A stretch of 31,378 bases of DNA from CAYHPY01 sp964358485 (lineage in GTDB: Bacteria; Elusimicrobiota; Elusimicrobia; UBA1565; UBA9628), in the NCBI GenBank assembly GCA_964358485.1, contig CAYHPY010000038.1, positions 1 to 31,378 of the forward strand, written 5' to 3'. Made by a program: the position numbers and the translations under genes. Of this stretch, positions 1 to 6,847 are shown one piece after another (the first letter of the stretch is position 1; every line of letters begins with the position of its first letter). Below the pieces are notes generated by a model. That model searched no databases and was not told the DNA's origin. It worked only from the letters and a program-made list of their open reading frames with translations.

Positions 1-227
1 TGACCGACGCGGAGCTGGCGGCCAAGCTGGATCCGTCGGACGCGGACGCTTGGTTCATTCTGGGGATGGCGCGGAGCATGCTGGGTGGGGATGCGAATCA
101 GGCGCTGGCGGAGTTGGACCGCGCGGCGGCGCTTAAGCCGGCGTTGGCGGGGTTTCGTGACTCGGTGCGGGAGAAGTTGGGGAAGGTGGAGGGTGGGGAA
201 TTTATTGGCCCACGGGATGGCCATTGA
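1..227 (+). CDS. TPR-repeat protein, 3' end only
   Basis: The frame is open from the window edge to TGA at 225-227, so only about 74 C-terminal residues are visible. They include a pattern typical of tetratricopeptide helices (DADAWFILGMARSMLGG, then NQALAELDRAAALKPAL, with the ALKP turn common at the end of a TPR unit). TPRs mediate protein-protein contacts; the partner cannot be inferred. The stop codon lies inside the -35 box of the next gene's probable promoter. The 5' part is outside the window. Confidence 0.75.
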   Translation, partial: TDAELAAKLDPSDADAWFILGMARSMLGGDANQALAELDRAAALKPALAGFRDSVREKLGKVEGGEFIGPRDGH

Positions 228-252
228 CAAGGGAAGATTATCCGGATAAACT
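224..252 (+). promoter_or_regulatory. Sigma-70-type promoter, leaderless start
   Basis: A perfect TTGACA (224-229) is followed after 17 nt by TAAACT (247-252). Six nucleotides later is the GTG at 259. Initiation at the normal distance from the -10 would fall on or next to the start codon, predicting a leaderless mRNA. No Shine-Dalgarno sequence is visible. Confidence 0.7.
238..249. promoter_or_regulatory. 12-bp perfect palindrome in promoter spacer
   Basis: TTATCCGGATAA reads the same on both strands and lies between the -35 and -10 boxes of the promoter for the ATPase gene. That is a suitable place for a repressor site. The operator role is inferred from position and symmetry only. Confidence 0.4.
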
Positions 253-258
253 TACCTT

Positions 259-1401
259 GTGGGTAAAATTGTAAAGAGACTCCTGGACCTCCGCCTTCCC
301 CCGGGCCGCTCGGCCTTCCTTTGGGGCCCCCGCAAGGCGGGGAAAAGCTATTGGGTCCGCAACCACCTGAAGCCCCCCGTCCTCATCGACCTCCTGAAGA
401 CGGACACCTTCGCCGAGTACGCCTCCAGGCCCTCTTTGCTCAGGGAGCGCCTCCAGGACGCCAAGAGCCCGGTGGTCATCGACGAAATCCAGAAGGTCCC
501 CGCGCTCCTGGACGAAGTCCATTGGCTGATGGAGAACAGGGGGCTGGGCTTTCTCCTCACCGGCTCGAGCGCCCGCAAGCTCCGGCGCGGGCACGCCAAC
601 TTTTTGGGCGGCCGGGCCTGGCGCAGGACCATGGTCCCCCTTTCGGCCACGGAGGTGGAAGGATTCGACCTGGAGAAAGCCATGATCTCGGGGCTCCTCC
701 CCCCCCATTTTCTCTCCCCGGAACCCCTGGAGGACCTGCGCGCCTACGTGGCGGATTATCTCAAGGAGGAAATAGCGGCGGAGGCCTTGACCCGGAACAT
801 CCCCGCCTTCTCCGAGTTCCTGCGGGTGGCGGCCCTCACCAGCAGTGAACTGCTCAACTACACCAACGTCGCGCGGGAGGCGGGGGTGTCGGCCAAGATC
901 GTTCGGACCTACTTCGACATCCTGGAGGACACCTATTTGGGGTTTCGGGTGCCCCCCTGGAAGAAATCCCGCTCCCGCCGGATGATCCTGGCGGAAAAAT
1001 TCTATCTCTTCGACGTCGGCGTCGCCAACCACCTCGCCCGCCGCCAACCCCGAATCGGCGGCGCCGATTTCGGCAAGGCCTTCGAGCACTTCATCCTCAT
1101 GGAGTTGCGGGCCTACCAGGCCTACCGCAAGCCCGACCTGCCCATCTCGTTTTGGAGGACCAGCACGGGCCAGGAGGTCGACTTCATCGTCGGAGATAAG
1201 GACCTCGCCCTGAAGATCAAGGGCTCCGCGCGGGTTCATGACGGCGCTCTGGCCCCCCTGGCGGCCTTGTTGGAGGACGGGCCGGTCAAGAAGCGGGCCA
1301 TCGTCTGCCTGGAAGCGGAGCCGCGCCGCGCCGCCAAAGGGGTGGAAGTCCTGCCCTGGCGGGTTTTCATCGACAGGCTGTGGGCCGGAGAGTTGTGTTG
1401 A
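259..1401 (+). CDS. AAA ATPase with DUF4143 domain
   Basis: This 380-residue protein has the layout of the AAA_14/DUF4143 ATPase family: a P-loop GPRKAGKS (residues 23-30), a Walker B VVIDE (about 72-76), a sensor-like LTGSSARKLRR (about 100-110), and a C-terminal DUF4143 region ending in a restriction-endonuclease-like fold. Family members are widespread in bacteria and archaea and their role is poorly known. In relatives the C-terminal core reads roughly EVDF...IEVK; here EVDFIVG is kept but the second motif is LKIK, so the acidic residue of the PD-(D/E)xK-type site is a lysine. The GTG start is chosen because it lies 6 nt behind a good -10 box. The protein is probably cytoplasmic. Confidence 0.85.
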   Translation: MGKIVKRLLDLRLPPGRSAFLWGPRKAGKSYWVRNHLKPPVLIDLLKTDTFAEYASRPSLLRERLQDAKSPVVIDEIQKVPALLDEVHWLMENRGLGFLLTGSSARKLRRGHANFLGGRAWRRTMVPLSATEVEGFDLEKAMISGLLPPHFLSPEPLEDLRAYVADYLKEEIAAEALTRNIPAFSEFLRVAALTSSELLNYTNVAREAGVSAKIVRTYFDILEDTYLGFRVPPWKKSRSRRMILAEKFYLFDVGVANHLARRQPRIGGADFGKAFEHFILMELRAYQAYRKPDLPISFWRTSTGQEVDFIVGDKDLALKIKGSARVHDGALAPLAALLEDGPVKKRAIVCLEAEPRRAAKGVEVLPWRVFIDRLWAGELC

Positions 1402-1443
1402 GCTCGGAGGAACGGGTAGCCGCCGCGGACCCGGGGACCAACC

Positions 1444-1842
1444 ATGTCGGCTGAACGCTGCGAGAAATGCCGAGGGGAACGGATCCGCCGCTCCGCCGCC
1501 CCCTGGCGCCACGCCCTGCGGGTCGTGATCGGCAGCCACAAGCGCGTCTGCCTGGATTGCGGGGACAAATGGCACGTCTCCGAGGACAACATCGGCTCCT
1601 CTGGGCCCCCGGTGTCGCCCCATGAGGTCATGCTCCTGGCCAGCCTTCTGGCCATCGTCGCCGTCGTGATTCTGGACAGCGGCGGGGCCAGCCCCATCGC
1701 CGCCGTCAAACGCCTGGTCCGCTCCCATTACGACGAGAAATACGGCGCGGAGGCCAAGCAGCGGCTATGGGCGGATTGGGGCTGGCTGTATTTCGGAAAC
1801 CGGGACGCCCAGAAAGACTACATCGACCACTCTAAGAATTAG
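1444..1842 (+). CDS. Membrane-anchored zinc-ribbon protein, unknown function
   Basis: A 132-residue protein. The first 40 residues hold two knuckles, CEKC and CLDC, spaced as in a zinc ribbon. One hydrophobic segment follows (about residues 61-79, VMLLASLLAIVAVVIL) and then a charged tail. No enzyme motif is visible. It follows the ATPase gene by 42 nt on the same strand and may be co-transcribed. Its 3' end overlaps the convergent next gene by 11 bp. The design, a metal knuckle beside one membrane helix, recurs in the gene at 25168-25578, although the order of parts differs. Function unknown. Confidence 0.65.
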   Translation: MSAERCEKCRGERIRRSAAPWRHALRVVIGSHKRVCLDCGDKWHVSEDNIGSSGPPVSPHEVMLLASLLAIVAVVILDSGGASPIAAVKRLVRSHYDEKYGAEAKQRLWADWGWLYFGNRDAQKDYIDHSKN

Positions 1843-2356
1843 CCGGCGCCTGCGGCCGCCCCAGTCGCGAGACCTCGTTGACCAACAAGCTGATCAGGGC
1901 GATGAACGCGCACTGGACCCCCTGTTGGCCCCAGGCGGCGGCCGAGGACCCGCCCTTGAAGTAATGGATCAACAGCAAGGTCGCCGAAACGATCCCCGCC
2001 GTCTTCAAAGTGTCGGCGCGCGAAGAATAAATTCCCGCGGCCAGCGGGCTCAACGCCAGCAACAGCCAGATGGGCGGCCAATAGGGCCCCAAAATGTAGA
2101 CGATGATCGTGTTGACGAACACATTGGTGAAAAGCCGGGCCATGATCAAGCCGTGCCCGGCGCCTTCGCGCTTGATCAAGCGGATCATGGCCGCGTTGAA
2201 CAGGATCCCGAAGACGAACAGGGCGACGGTGGCCTTGCGCCCGCGGCCCGCGGGCTGGGCCAGGAGGATTCCGACGCCGATCAGGAGAACAGCCAGCGGG
2301 GTGGCGTAGCGGCCCACCACCACGGCCATATCGCTTTCGTAGGTTTGGCTTTTCAT
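1832..2356 (-). CDS. Integral membrane protein, unknown function
   Basis: A 174-residue, strongly hydrophobic protein with about five to six predicted membrane helices separated by short basic loops (for example AVLLIGVGILLAQ, LFVFGILFNAAMI, FTNVFVNTIIVYIL, WLLLALSPLAAGI). The arrangement resembles the membrane sensor half of some histidine kinases, such as the N-terminal half of the kinase at 6848-8023, but no kinase, cyclase or other output domain follows. It could be a stand-alone small membrane protein or a degraded sensor. Upstream on its strand are a long GC hairpin and a TTGACA/TATAAC pair. Confidence 0.6.
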   Translation of the reverse strand: MKSQTYESDMAVVVGRYATPLAVLLIGVGILLAQPAGRGRKATVALFVFGILFNAAMIRLIKREGAGHGLIMARLFTNVFVNTIIVYILGPYWPPIWLLLALSPLAAGIYSSRADTLKTAGIVSATLLLIHYFKGGSSAAAWGQQGVQCAFIALISLLVNEVSRLGRPQAPANS

Positions 2357-2420
2357 GGACGCCGGCGGCGCGAGCCGCCAGCGTCCATTGTTATACTTTT
2401 TTCCCCCATTCCGTTGTCAA
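2357..2420. repeat. Intergenic element copy A: GC hairpin plus conserved AT block
   Basis: About 13-bp arms (GGACGCCGGCGGC against GGACGCTGGCGGC read on the other strand, one mismatch) form a hairpin at about 2363-2389. It is followed by ATTGTTATAC, a pyrimidine tract and ATTCCGTTGTC. The two outer AT blocks recur identically at 11766-11799. Read on the minus strand, this copy offers TTGACA (2420-2415), a 19-nt spacer and TATAAC (2395-2390), a plausible promoter for the gene starting at 2356. Read on the plus strand, the hairpin plus T-run resembles a terminator. Which role applies is not decided. Confidence 0.5.
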
Positions 2421-2440
2421 AATTCCGTCGTTATGCCCCC

Positions 2441-3646
2441 CTAGCGAAGCTTCCAATTCACCAACAGCGCGCGCTCCGGCAGGCCCGGCGGCTGGAAAGA
2501 GCGCAGATTGGCGTCGTAATTCAACGAGATCCCGCCGCTGAACCCGCTCACCGAAATTCCCTGGGTCCTCACCCCGTAGAGCCAGAACCGGTAGCCCGCG
2601 GACCCCGTGAGCCGCATATTGACCGTCCCCTGCTCCGCGAAAAAGACCCCCGCCACCAGGAGGTTGGCCCCGGTCTTGGTGAAGGTCACGCAGTTTCGCG
2701 CCAGGGCCGCGAAGGAGGCGTTGGCCGACGCCGCGATGGAGCTGGCCCCGACGTAATAAAGGTTGTCGTTGACGATGATCCGCCCGGCGGCGGAGGCGCA
2801 GTTGCCCGCCGTGGCGGCGCCCGCCACCGCGGTGACCCGGCCGCTCACGATCCCCCGGATGGTCAGGTTGGCGTTCTCGGCGTAGATGATGGCCCCCTGG
2901 GCCGGGATGGCGTAGGTGGCGCCCCCCACCACGGTGAAGGTCCCGGTCGAATTGAAGACGATGGTCTGGTTGACCGACGTCTTGTAGGTGTAGTGAGCGT
3001 CGTAGTAGGCGAAGTCCAGCGCCGGCCAGTTCACGCTGGGAATGAAGTTATATCGGTTGCCCAGCACCGTGACGCTCCCCGCGGAGGTGCCGCTGTAGTA
3101 GAGGTCCCCGTCGATCACCACCGAGGCCGCCCCGGAAAGGTTCCCCCGGACCACCACCGGCCCGCCGTTGAAGCGGACGTTGGCTCCCGTCACCGTCAGA
3201 TTGCCGTTGGTGTAAAAGCCGCCGAAATAGTTCACGTTGGAGGCGCTTACGGTGAAGGCCCCGTTGACCATGGTCCCGTACTGGACCAGGTCCGAGTAGA
3301 ACTGGATCATGGCCTCCAGCACCCGGGTGGTCTTGGGCTGGGCGGCGCTCCCGTAGGAGCCGCTGGCCTTGAGATAGAGGGAATGGTTGGCCGCGTCCGG
3401 AATGAAAGTCACCGTGGAGTAGCCGGCCGAGTAGAAGGTCTGCGGGCGGCTCAAGGAGTCCGTGTCGTAGTGCCCGTCGTAGGCGTTCTGGGAGAACTGC
3501 CGGAAATAATCCGTGGCCACGGCGTTGGCCATGCCGCTGGCCGTCTTCTGTTGGCGCTCGGCCACGGCGGAGCGGACCATCACCCGGACGCCGTCGATGA
3601 AATAGAGTCCGACCGGCAGGGCGAACAGCAGCACGACCAAGGCCAT
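2441..3646 (-). CDS. PilX-like minor pilin / Tad-type envelope protein
   Basis: A 401-residue protein counted from the first usable ATG. It has one N-terminal hydrophobic helix (MALVVLLFALPVGLYFIDG) followed by VAERQQKTASGMANAVATDYFRQF, as in PilX/GspK-type minor pilins. The remainder is a beta-rich extracellular region with many G/N/T/V strands. Such proteins sit at the tip of, or prime, type IV pili or type II pseudopili. The in-frame codons just upstream of the ATG spell RRESGQALI, a typical prepilin leader end, yet no ATG, GTG or TTG precedes them before the stop of the upstream gene. The real start may therefore be non-canonical, or reached by frameshifting from the upstream gene 25 nt away. 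Third gene of the minor-pilin operon. Confidence 0.7.
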   Translation of the reverse strand: MALVVLLFALPVGLYFIDGVRVMVRSAVAERQQKTASGMANAVATDYFRQFSQNAYDGHYDTDSLSRPQTFYSAGYSTVTFIPDAANHSLYLKASGSYGSAAQPKTTRVLEAMIQFYSDLVQYGTMVNGAFTVSASNVNYFGGFYTNGNLTVTGANVRFNGGPVVVRGNLSGAASVVIDGDLYYSGTSAGSVTVLGNRYNFIPSVNWPALDFAYYDAHYTYKTSVNQTIVFNSTGTFTVVGGATYAIPAQGAIIYAENANLTIRGIVSGRVTAVAGAATAGNCASAAGRIIVNDNLYYVGASSIAASANASFAALARNCVTFTKTGANLLVAGVFFAEQGTVNMRLTGSAGYRFWLYGVRTQGISVSGFSGGISLNYDANLRSFQPPGLPERALLVNWKLR

Positions 3647-3671
3647 GATGAGCGCCTGGCCCGACTCCCGC

Positions 3672-4502
3672 CTACTGGCTCTTGAGCGGCAGCAGCGCCG
3701 GATAAACATCGGTCTCCACCTCGTAGTCCGTCTTGCCGTCCCTATTCTTGTCCAGGCCCAGCTTGACCCGGATCGATGTGATGTAGCGCCTCTCGTTCTT
3801 GGCGTCCAGGGAGCCGTTGCGGTTGCCCATGCCCGCCGGAGCCTGGGCGAAGTCCATCTCCCGGGCCGCGACGACGCCGTCGTTCTCCCCGGAGTCCGCG
3901 GTCCCCGCGTTCCCATCGATGCCCAGGTCGATCGCCTTGCCGAGGTTGTTGGCCTTGTTCCCGTAGTAGGTCAAGGTAAAGGTGGAGACTCCGAGGGCCA
4001 GCTTTTGGGAGGAACCCCAGGCCGCGCCGTTGACCCGGGAGTCGAGCCAAAGGGTCCCGCTGGAGAGGTAGAGCCTCCGGGCCATGTCCACCTGGAGGTC
4101 GCCGTCCTCGTCGTCGTCGAGGAGGTTGAAGCCGATCCGCCACTGGTCCGCGGCCGCCGCCAGGACGGAAACGTCGGCGTCCCGGTCGGCGTCCCTGTAG
4201 TTCGGCACCCCGTCGCCGTCGAGGTCGCCGTCTTCGTCGTAGGCCGGCGCCTGGTCGAGATCGACGACGAAGTCCACGTAGGTCGACGAGGCCACGCGGA
4301 TCTCGTTGGCGTGCAGAAGGAAGCGCTCGATCTTCATGAAGGCCTGGCGGGTTTCCTCCTGAGCCCAACCGGCCGCGCCGACCGTGACCGTGGCCTTCAT
4401 GGCGTTCTTAAGGAGGGACGCCATGGCCAGGCCCGCCACGGCCATGATGGCCATGCCGACGGTCATCTCCTGCAGGGTAAAACCGCGCCGGTTTCCAATC
4501 AT
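3672..4502 (-). CDS. PilW/GspJ-like type IV prepilin with Asp-rich repeats
   Basis: A 276-residue prepilin. MIGNRRG is a 7-residue leader, followed by the cleavage/methylation motif GFTLQEMTVGMAIM with Glu at position +5. The start at 4502 is chosen because it gives this short leader and overlaps the previous stop as ATGA; an upstream in-frame ATG at 4520 would lie inside the previous gene. The mature part contains acidic loops resembling calcium-binding thrombospondin type-3 or EF-like repeats: DEDGDLDGDGVPNYRDAD, DDDEDGDLQVD and DKNRDGKTD. It probably assembles as a minor pilin or pseudopilin together with its two neighbours. Confidence 0.8.
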   Translation of the reverse strand: MIGNRRGFTLQEMTVGMAIMAVAGLAMASLLKNAMKATVTVGAAGWAQEETRQAFMKIERFLLHANEIRVASSTYVDFVVDLDQAPAYDEDGDLDGDGVPNYRDADRDADVSVLAAAADQWRIGFNLLDDDEDGDLQVDMARRLYLSSGTLWLDSRVNGAAWGSSQKLALGVSTFTLTYYGNKANNLGKAIDLGIDGNAGTADSGENDGVVAAREMDFAQAPAGMGNRNGSLDAKNERRYITSIRVKLGLDKNRDGKTDYEVETDVYPALLPLKSQ

Positions 4503-6367
4503 GGCACGCTGAAGCTCCACGAGTCGACCGACTCGATCTTGTCGGCCGGACTTTGCGAAAAATGACTGCCGCGGATCTCCACGTCATGAAAACTCCCCGA
4601 GGCGAAGGCCGCGGGCGGAGTGTAGGAGACCGTCCCGGTCTCCGGGTCGTAGGCGGAGCCGATGGTGGCCGAACTCACCACGACCGCCCCGTCCAGCGTC
4701 ATCTGGAGGCTCAGAGGGTTGATCCCGCTCTGGTTGTCCTGGAGCCGGACGGAGATCACCGGGAGTTGGGACCCCGCCATGCCGATGGGGGACTTATTGG
4801 AGACCGCCGGGGCGGAATTATCCGTGTCCGGGACCGAAAGCGTGAAGGTCCAGGAATAGGTGGTCTTATAGCCGGCGTAGTCCCCGGCTTGGATGACCGC
4901 CGTGTAGGCGGCCGAACTCAGGATGGGAACGGTGTTGGTCATGGAGTCGATCCAGACCACCCGGCCGGTCGTGGAATCGTAGGTGTGATTGACCGCAGTT
5001 CCCCCGACCTTCAGGGTGATGACGTCCGGGCAGATGCCGCTGACGGCCGTGGTCGCCAGACCCAGGTCGAATAAGTTGACCGCCACGAACGGCGCCAGGG
5101 TGTCGGCCGTGCCGGTCGGAAGCGGGTTGGAGGTCCCCGGAATCCCCAGGTCCAGCAGGAGGGTCCGGTTGGTCACCGGGGAGGTATAGGCGTCCTTGGT
5201 GGCCTGGGCGACCAGGAGGTTGGAACCCTCCACGAGCGCCGCGGTGACGTTCGGGGAAAAAACGGAAAAGGCCCCCGCCATGTCCGCGGTCCCCGAATCG
5301 AGCACGCCGGAGGTCCCGAGGTAGAGATTCACGGCCGCCAGGGGGTCCGTCTCCCCGGAGACGGGGAGGGGACTTCCGGAGTCGGCCCGGAGGGCGGCGG
5401 CGTCCGCGGGGTACGCTTTGTCGATGGCCAGGGCCCGCGCGGCGATCTGGTTGGCCGTCAGAGCCCGGTAGAGGTTGGCGTTGTTGGTGGGCGTGGAGAG
5501 CAGCAGGGCCAGGACCGCCTCGCTGGAGGGGTTGGGCGCCCCGGTGAACTGCTCGAGGGTGATCAACTCGGAACGAGAGCAAACCAGGCGGCCGTTGCGG
5601 TAGACCTCGAAGGTCACCTGCTTGGCGTGGGTGTCGGGCTCCTCGGCCACGGTCCGGCCGCCGGAGAGATAGGTGTCGTAGTAGTCCCCGTCCAGGTTCT
5701 GGTCTCGGTAGCGGATGCCCGGGTCGTAGTCGTCGATCAAATTAGAGTCGGAGTCGGCGAAGGCGATCAGGTCGGAATTCAGGCCGTCGGCGTTGGCGTC
5801 CGATGAGTCCCGCCGCATGAAGGAGGTCTTGACCTTGAAGCGCCCGAATTTGGAGGCCGCGAGGCTGGCGGCCAGGCCGTCCAGGACGGTCTTGTAAGGG
5901 TAGGACGCCTGGAGGCCGTAGTTGGACGACTGGCTGTCGGCCGCGAAAAGAAGGTAAAAGTCGATGTTCTTGAGGCGGGAAAAGCCCGTTTCCAGCATTC
6001 GGGTGCAAGTCGCCTGTTCCCGGGCCTTGAAGGCCGCCATGGTCCCGCGCTGGATGAGCCCCAGCAGGGACAGCCCGACCAGGGAGATGATGGCCACCGC
6101 CAGGACCGCCTCAAGCAGCGTGGAGCCGCGCTGGGAGCGGCGGCGGCGAAGGGGGGCATGCAAGAGCGTCCGCGCGGCCCCCCCGACCGACTCCGCCCCG
6201 GACAGGTCCGCGTCCAGGGACCCCATGAAACGGACCAGGGCGCGGAGGATCACCGCGGCGGGAAGCTTGCGTCCTCCGGTGCGCCTGGCCGCGAAGGAGA
6301 GGCGGCGCAGGGCGCGCAGGTCGCCCTGGGAGATCGTCACGGAAATATGGGCCTTTTTTCGCCTCAT
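4499..6367 (-). CDS. RHH-domain / PilV-like prepilin fusion
   Basis: A 622-residue ORF without internal stops. Residues 1-70 match the small RHH protein encoded just upstream: a beta strand HISVTIS, helix, then KLPAAVILRALVRFMG and LDADLSG, against YFRLNLTLP, KLPKTLILRALIRMMG and MDVDVSG in the neighbour. Residues 75-100 are a canonical prepilin junction, RRRRSQRG|STLLEAVLAVAII, with Gly81 before the cut and Glu at +5. A long beta-rich ectodomain with an Ig-like C terminus follows (about residues 520-622), larger than usual for PilV and suggestive of an adhesive tip pilin. ATG at 6367 is preferred over the upstream TTG. A TTG at 6163 would give an ordinary 13-residue leader and is the main alternative start. 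Confidence 0.75.
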   Translation of the reverse strand: MRRKKAHISVTISQGDLRALRRLSFAARRTGGRKLPAAVILRALVRFMGSLDADLSGAESVGGAARTLLHAPLRRRRSQRGSTLLEAVLAVAIISLVGLSLLGLIQRGTMAAFKAREQATCTRMLETGFSRLKNIDFYLLFAADSQSSNYGLQASYPYKTVLDGLAASLAASKFGRFKVKTSFMRRDSSDANADGLNSDLIAFADSDSNLIDDYDPGIRYRDQNLDGDYYDTYLSGGRTVAEEPDTHAKQVTFEVYRNGRLVCSRSELITLEQFTGAPNPSSEAVLALLLSTPTNNANLYRALTANQIAARALAIDKAYPADAAALRADSGSPLPVSGETDPLAAVNLYLGTSGVLDSGTADMAGAFSVFSPNVTAALVEGSNLLVAQATKDAYTSPVTNRTLLLDLGIPGTSNPLPTGTADTLAPFVAVNLFDLGLATTAVSGICPDVITLKVGGTAVNHTYDSTTGRVVWIDSMTNTVPILSSAAYTAVIQAGDYAGYKTTYSWTFTLSVPDTDNSAPAVSNKSPIGMAGSQLPVISVRLQDNQSGINPLSLQMTLDGAVVVSSATIGSAYDPETGTVSYTPPAAFASGSFHDVEIRGSHFSQSPADKIESVDSWSFSVP

Positions 6368-6371
6368 TTTA

Positions 6372-6383
6372 ATTTGCACAAAT
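6372..6383. promoter_or_regulatory. Probable RHH operator, site 1
   Basis: ATTTGCACAAAT is a near-palindrome ending 5 bp before the start codon of the fusion gene. It matches the element upstream of the small RHH gene at 11 of 12 positions. Adjacent at 6394-6403 is a second perfect palindrome, TTGACGTCAA, which may also contain the -35 box. The position suggests autorepression by an RHH dimer; this is inference. Confidence 0.55.
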
Positions 6384-6401
6384 ACACAAATCGTTGACGT
6401 C

Positions 6402-6433
6402 AAAAACCCCGGGGGCGGTCCTCGCCCCGGGGG
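6402..6433 (-). terminator. Rho-independent terminator of small RHH gene
   Basis: On the minus strand, just after the stop at 6437, the sequence forms a stem of CCCCGGGGCG with CGCCCCCGGGG (one bulged base, 5-nt loop AGGAC) followed by TTTTT. The T-run runs directly into the palindrome in front of the fusion gene. The RHH gene and the pilin operon are therefore probably separate transcripts. Confidence 0.75.
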
Positions 6434-6436
6434 AGC

Positions 6437-6709
6437 CTACCGGCGCGCGGCGCGCGCCGCCTGAAGCAGCCGCTCGATGAGCTCTTCCTCCGTCCTCACG
6501 CCGGAGACGTCCACGTCCATCTCCCCCATCATGCGGATCAGGGCGCGCAGAATCAAGGTCTTGGGAAGCTTGTAGCCCTTCGTCGACTTCGCCTCCATTC
6601 CGACCTCCTCCAGGAAGCGGTCCAACGCTTCCGGCAAGGTCAAATTCAGCCGGAAATACTGGGATTTCGGGGTCCGGGAAAGCGCCCGGTCTCTCTTCAA
6701 GCGCGCCAT
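6437..6709 (-). CDS. Small ribbon-helix-helix regulator
   Basis: A 90-residue protein with the order expected of a ribbon-helix-helix DNA-binding protein: a basic N terminus (MARLKRDR), strand YFRLNLTLP (about residues 18-26), helix A (about 27-43), a KGYKLPK turn, helix B TLILRALIRMMG (about 51-62), and a C-terminal helix EEELIERLLQAARAARR. RHH dimers insert the strand into the major groove at palindromes. ATG 6709 is preferred because it keeps the palindrome at 6723-6734 outside the coding region; in-frame ATGs at 6724 and 6730 are possible. It likely controls itself and the downstream pilin operon. It is homologous to the front of that operon's first protein. Confidence 0.75.
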   Translation of the reverse strand: MARLKRDRALSRTPKSQYFRLNLTLPEALDRFLEEVGMEAKSTKGYKLPKTLILRALIRMMGEMDVDVSGVRTEEELIERLLQAARAARR

Positions 6710-6710
6710 G

Positions 6711-6775
6711 ATGGAGAAGCTCATTTGCATAAATGAGCTCTTCACCAGTGTAGCCCCTGGCCGGGGAATTGTCAA
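6711..6775 (-). promoter_or_regulatory. Promoter and RHH operator (site 2) of small RHH gene
   Basis: On the minus strand TTGACA (6775-6770), a 17-nt spacer and TACACT (6752-6747) form a good promoter. Just downstream of the expected transcription start lies AGCTCATTT-GCAT-AAATGAGCT (6720-6737 with immediate flanks), a 9-bp perfect inverted repeat. Its core ATTTGCATAAAT (6723-6734) is the same as site 1 except for one base. A dimeric repressor here would block promoter escape. Confidence 0.7.
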
Positions 6776-6847
6776 TCGGAGCGGACGCAATCGGCATATA
6801 TCCCTTAGGATAACCGAAACCCCGCCCCGCCTCAACCCAACTTATTG

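Noticed and set aside
1925..3685. 586-codon plus-strand open frame opposite the pilin genes
   Set aside because: Low-complexity G/R/P/H-rich translation typical of the antisense frame of high-GC genes; the minus-strand reading has clear pilin-like sequence.
3647..3916. N-terminal extension of the PilX-like gene to an ATG at 3916
   Set aside because: The added residues overlap 245 bp of the prepilin gene in another frame and are arginine/proline-rich shadow sequence; only the last few residues (RRESGQALI) look real.
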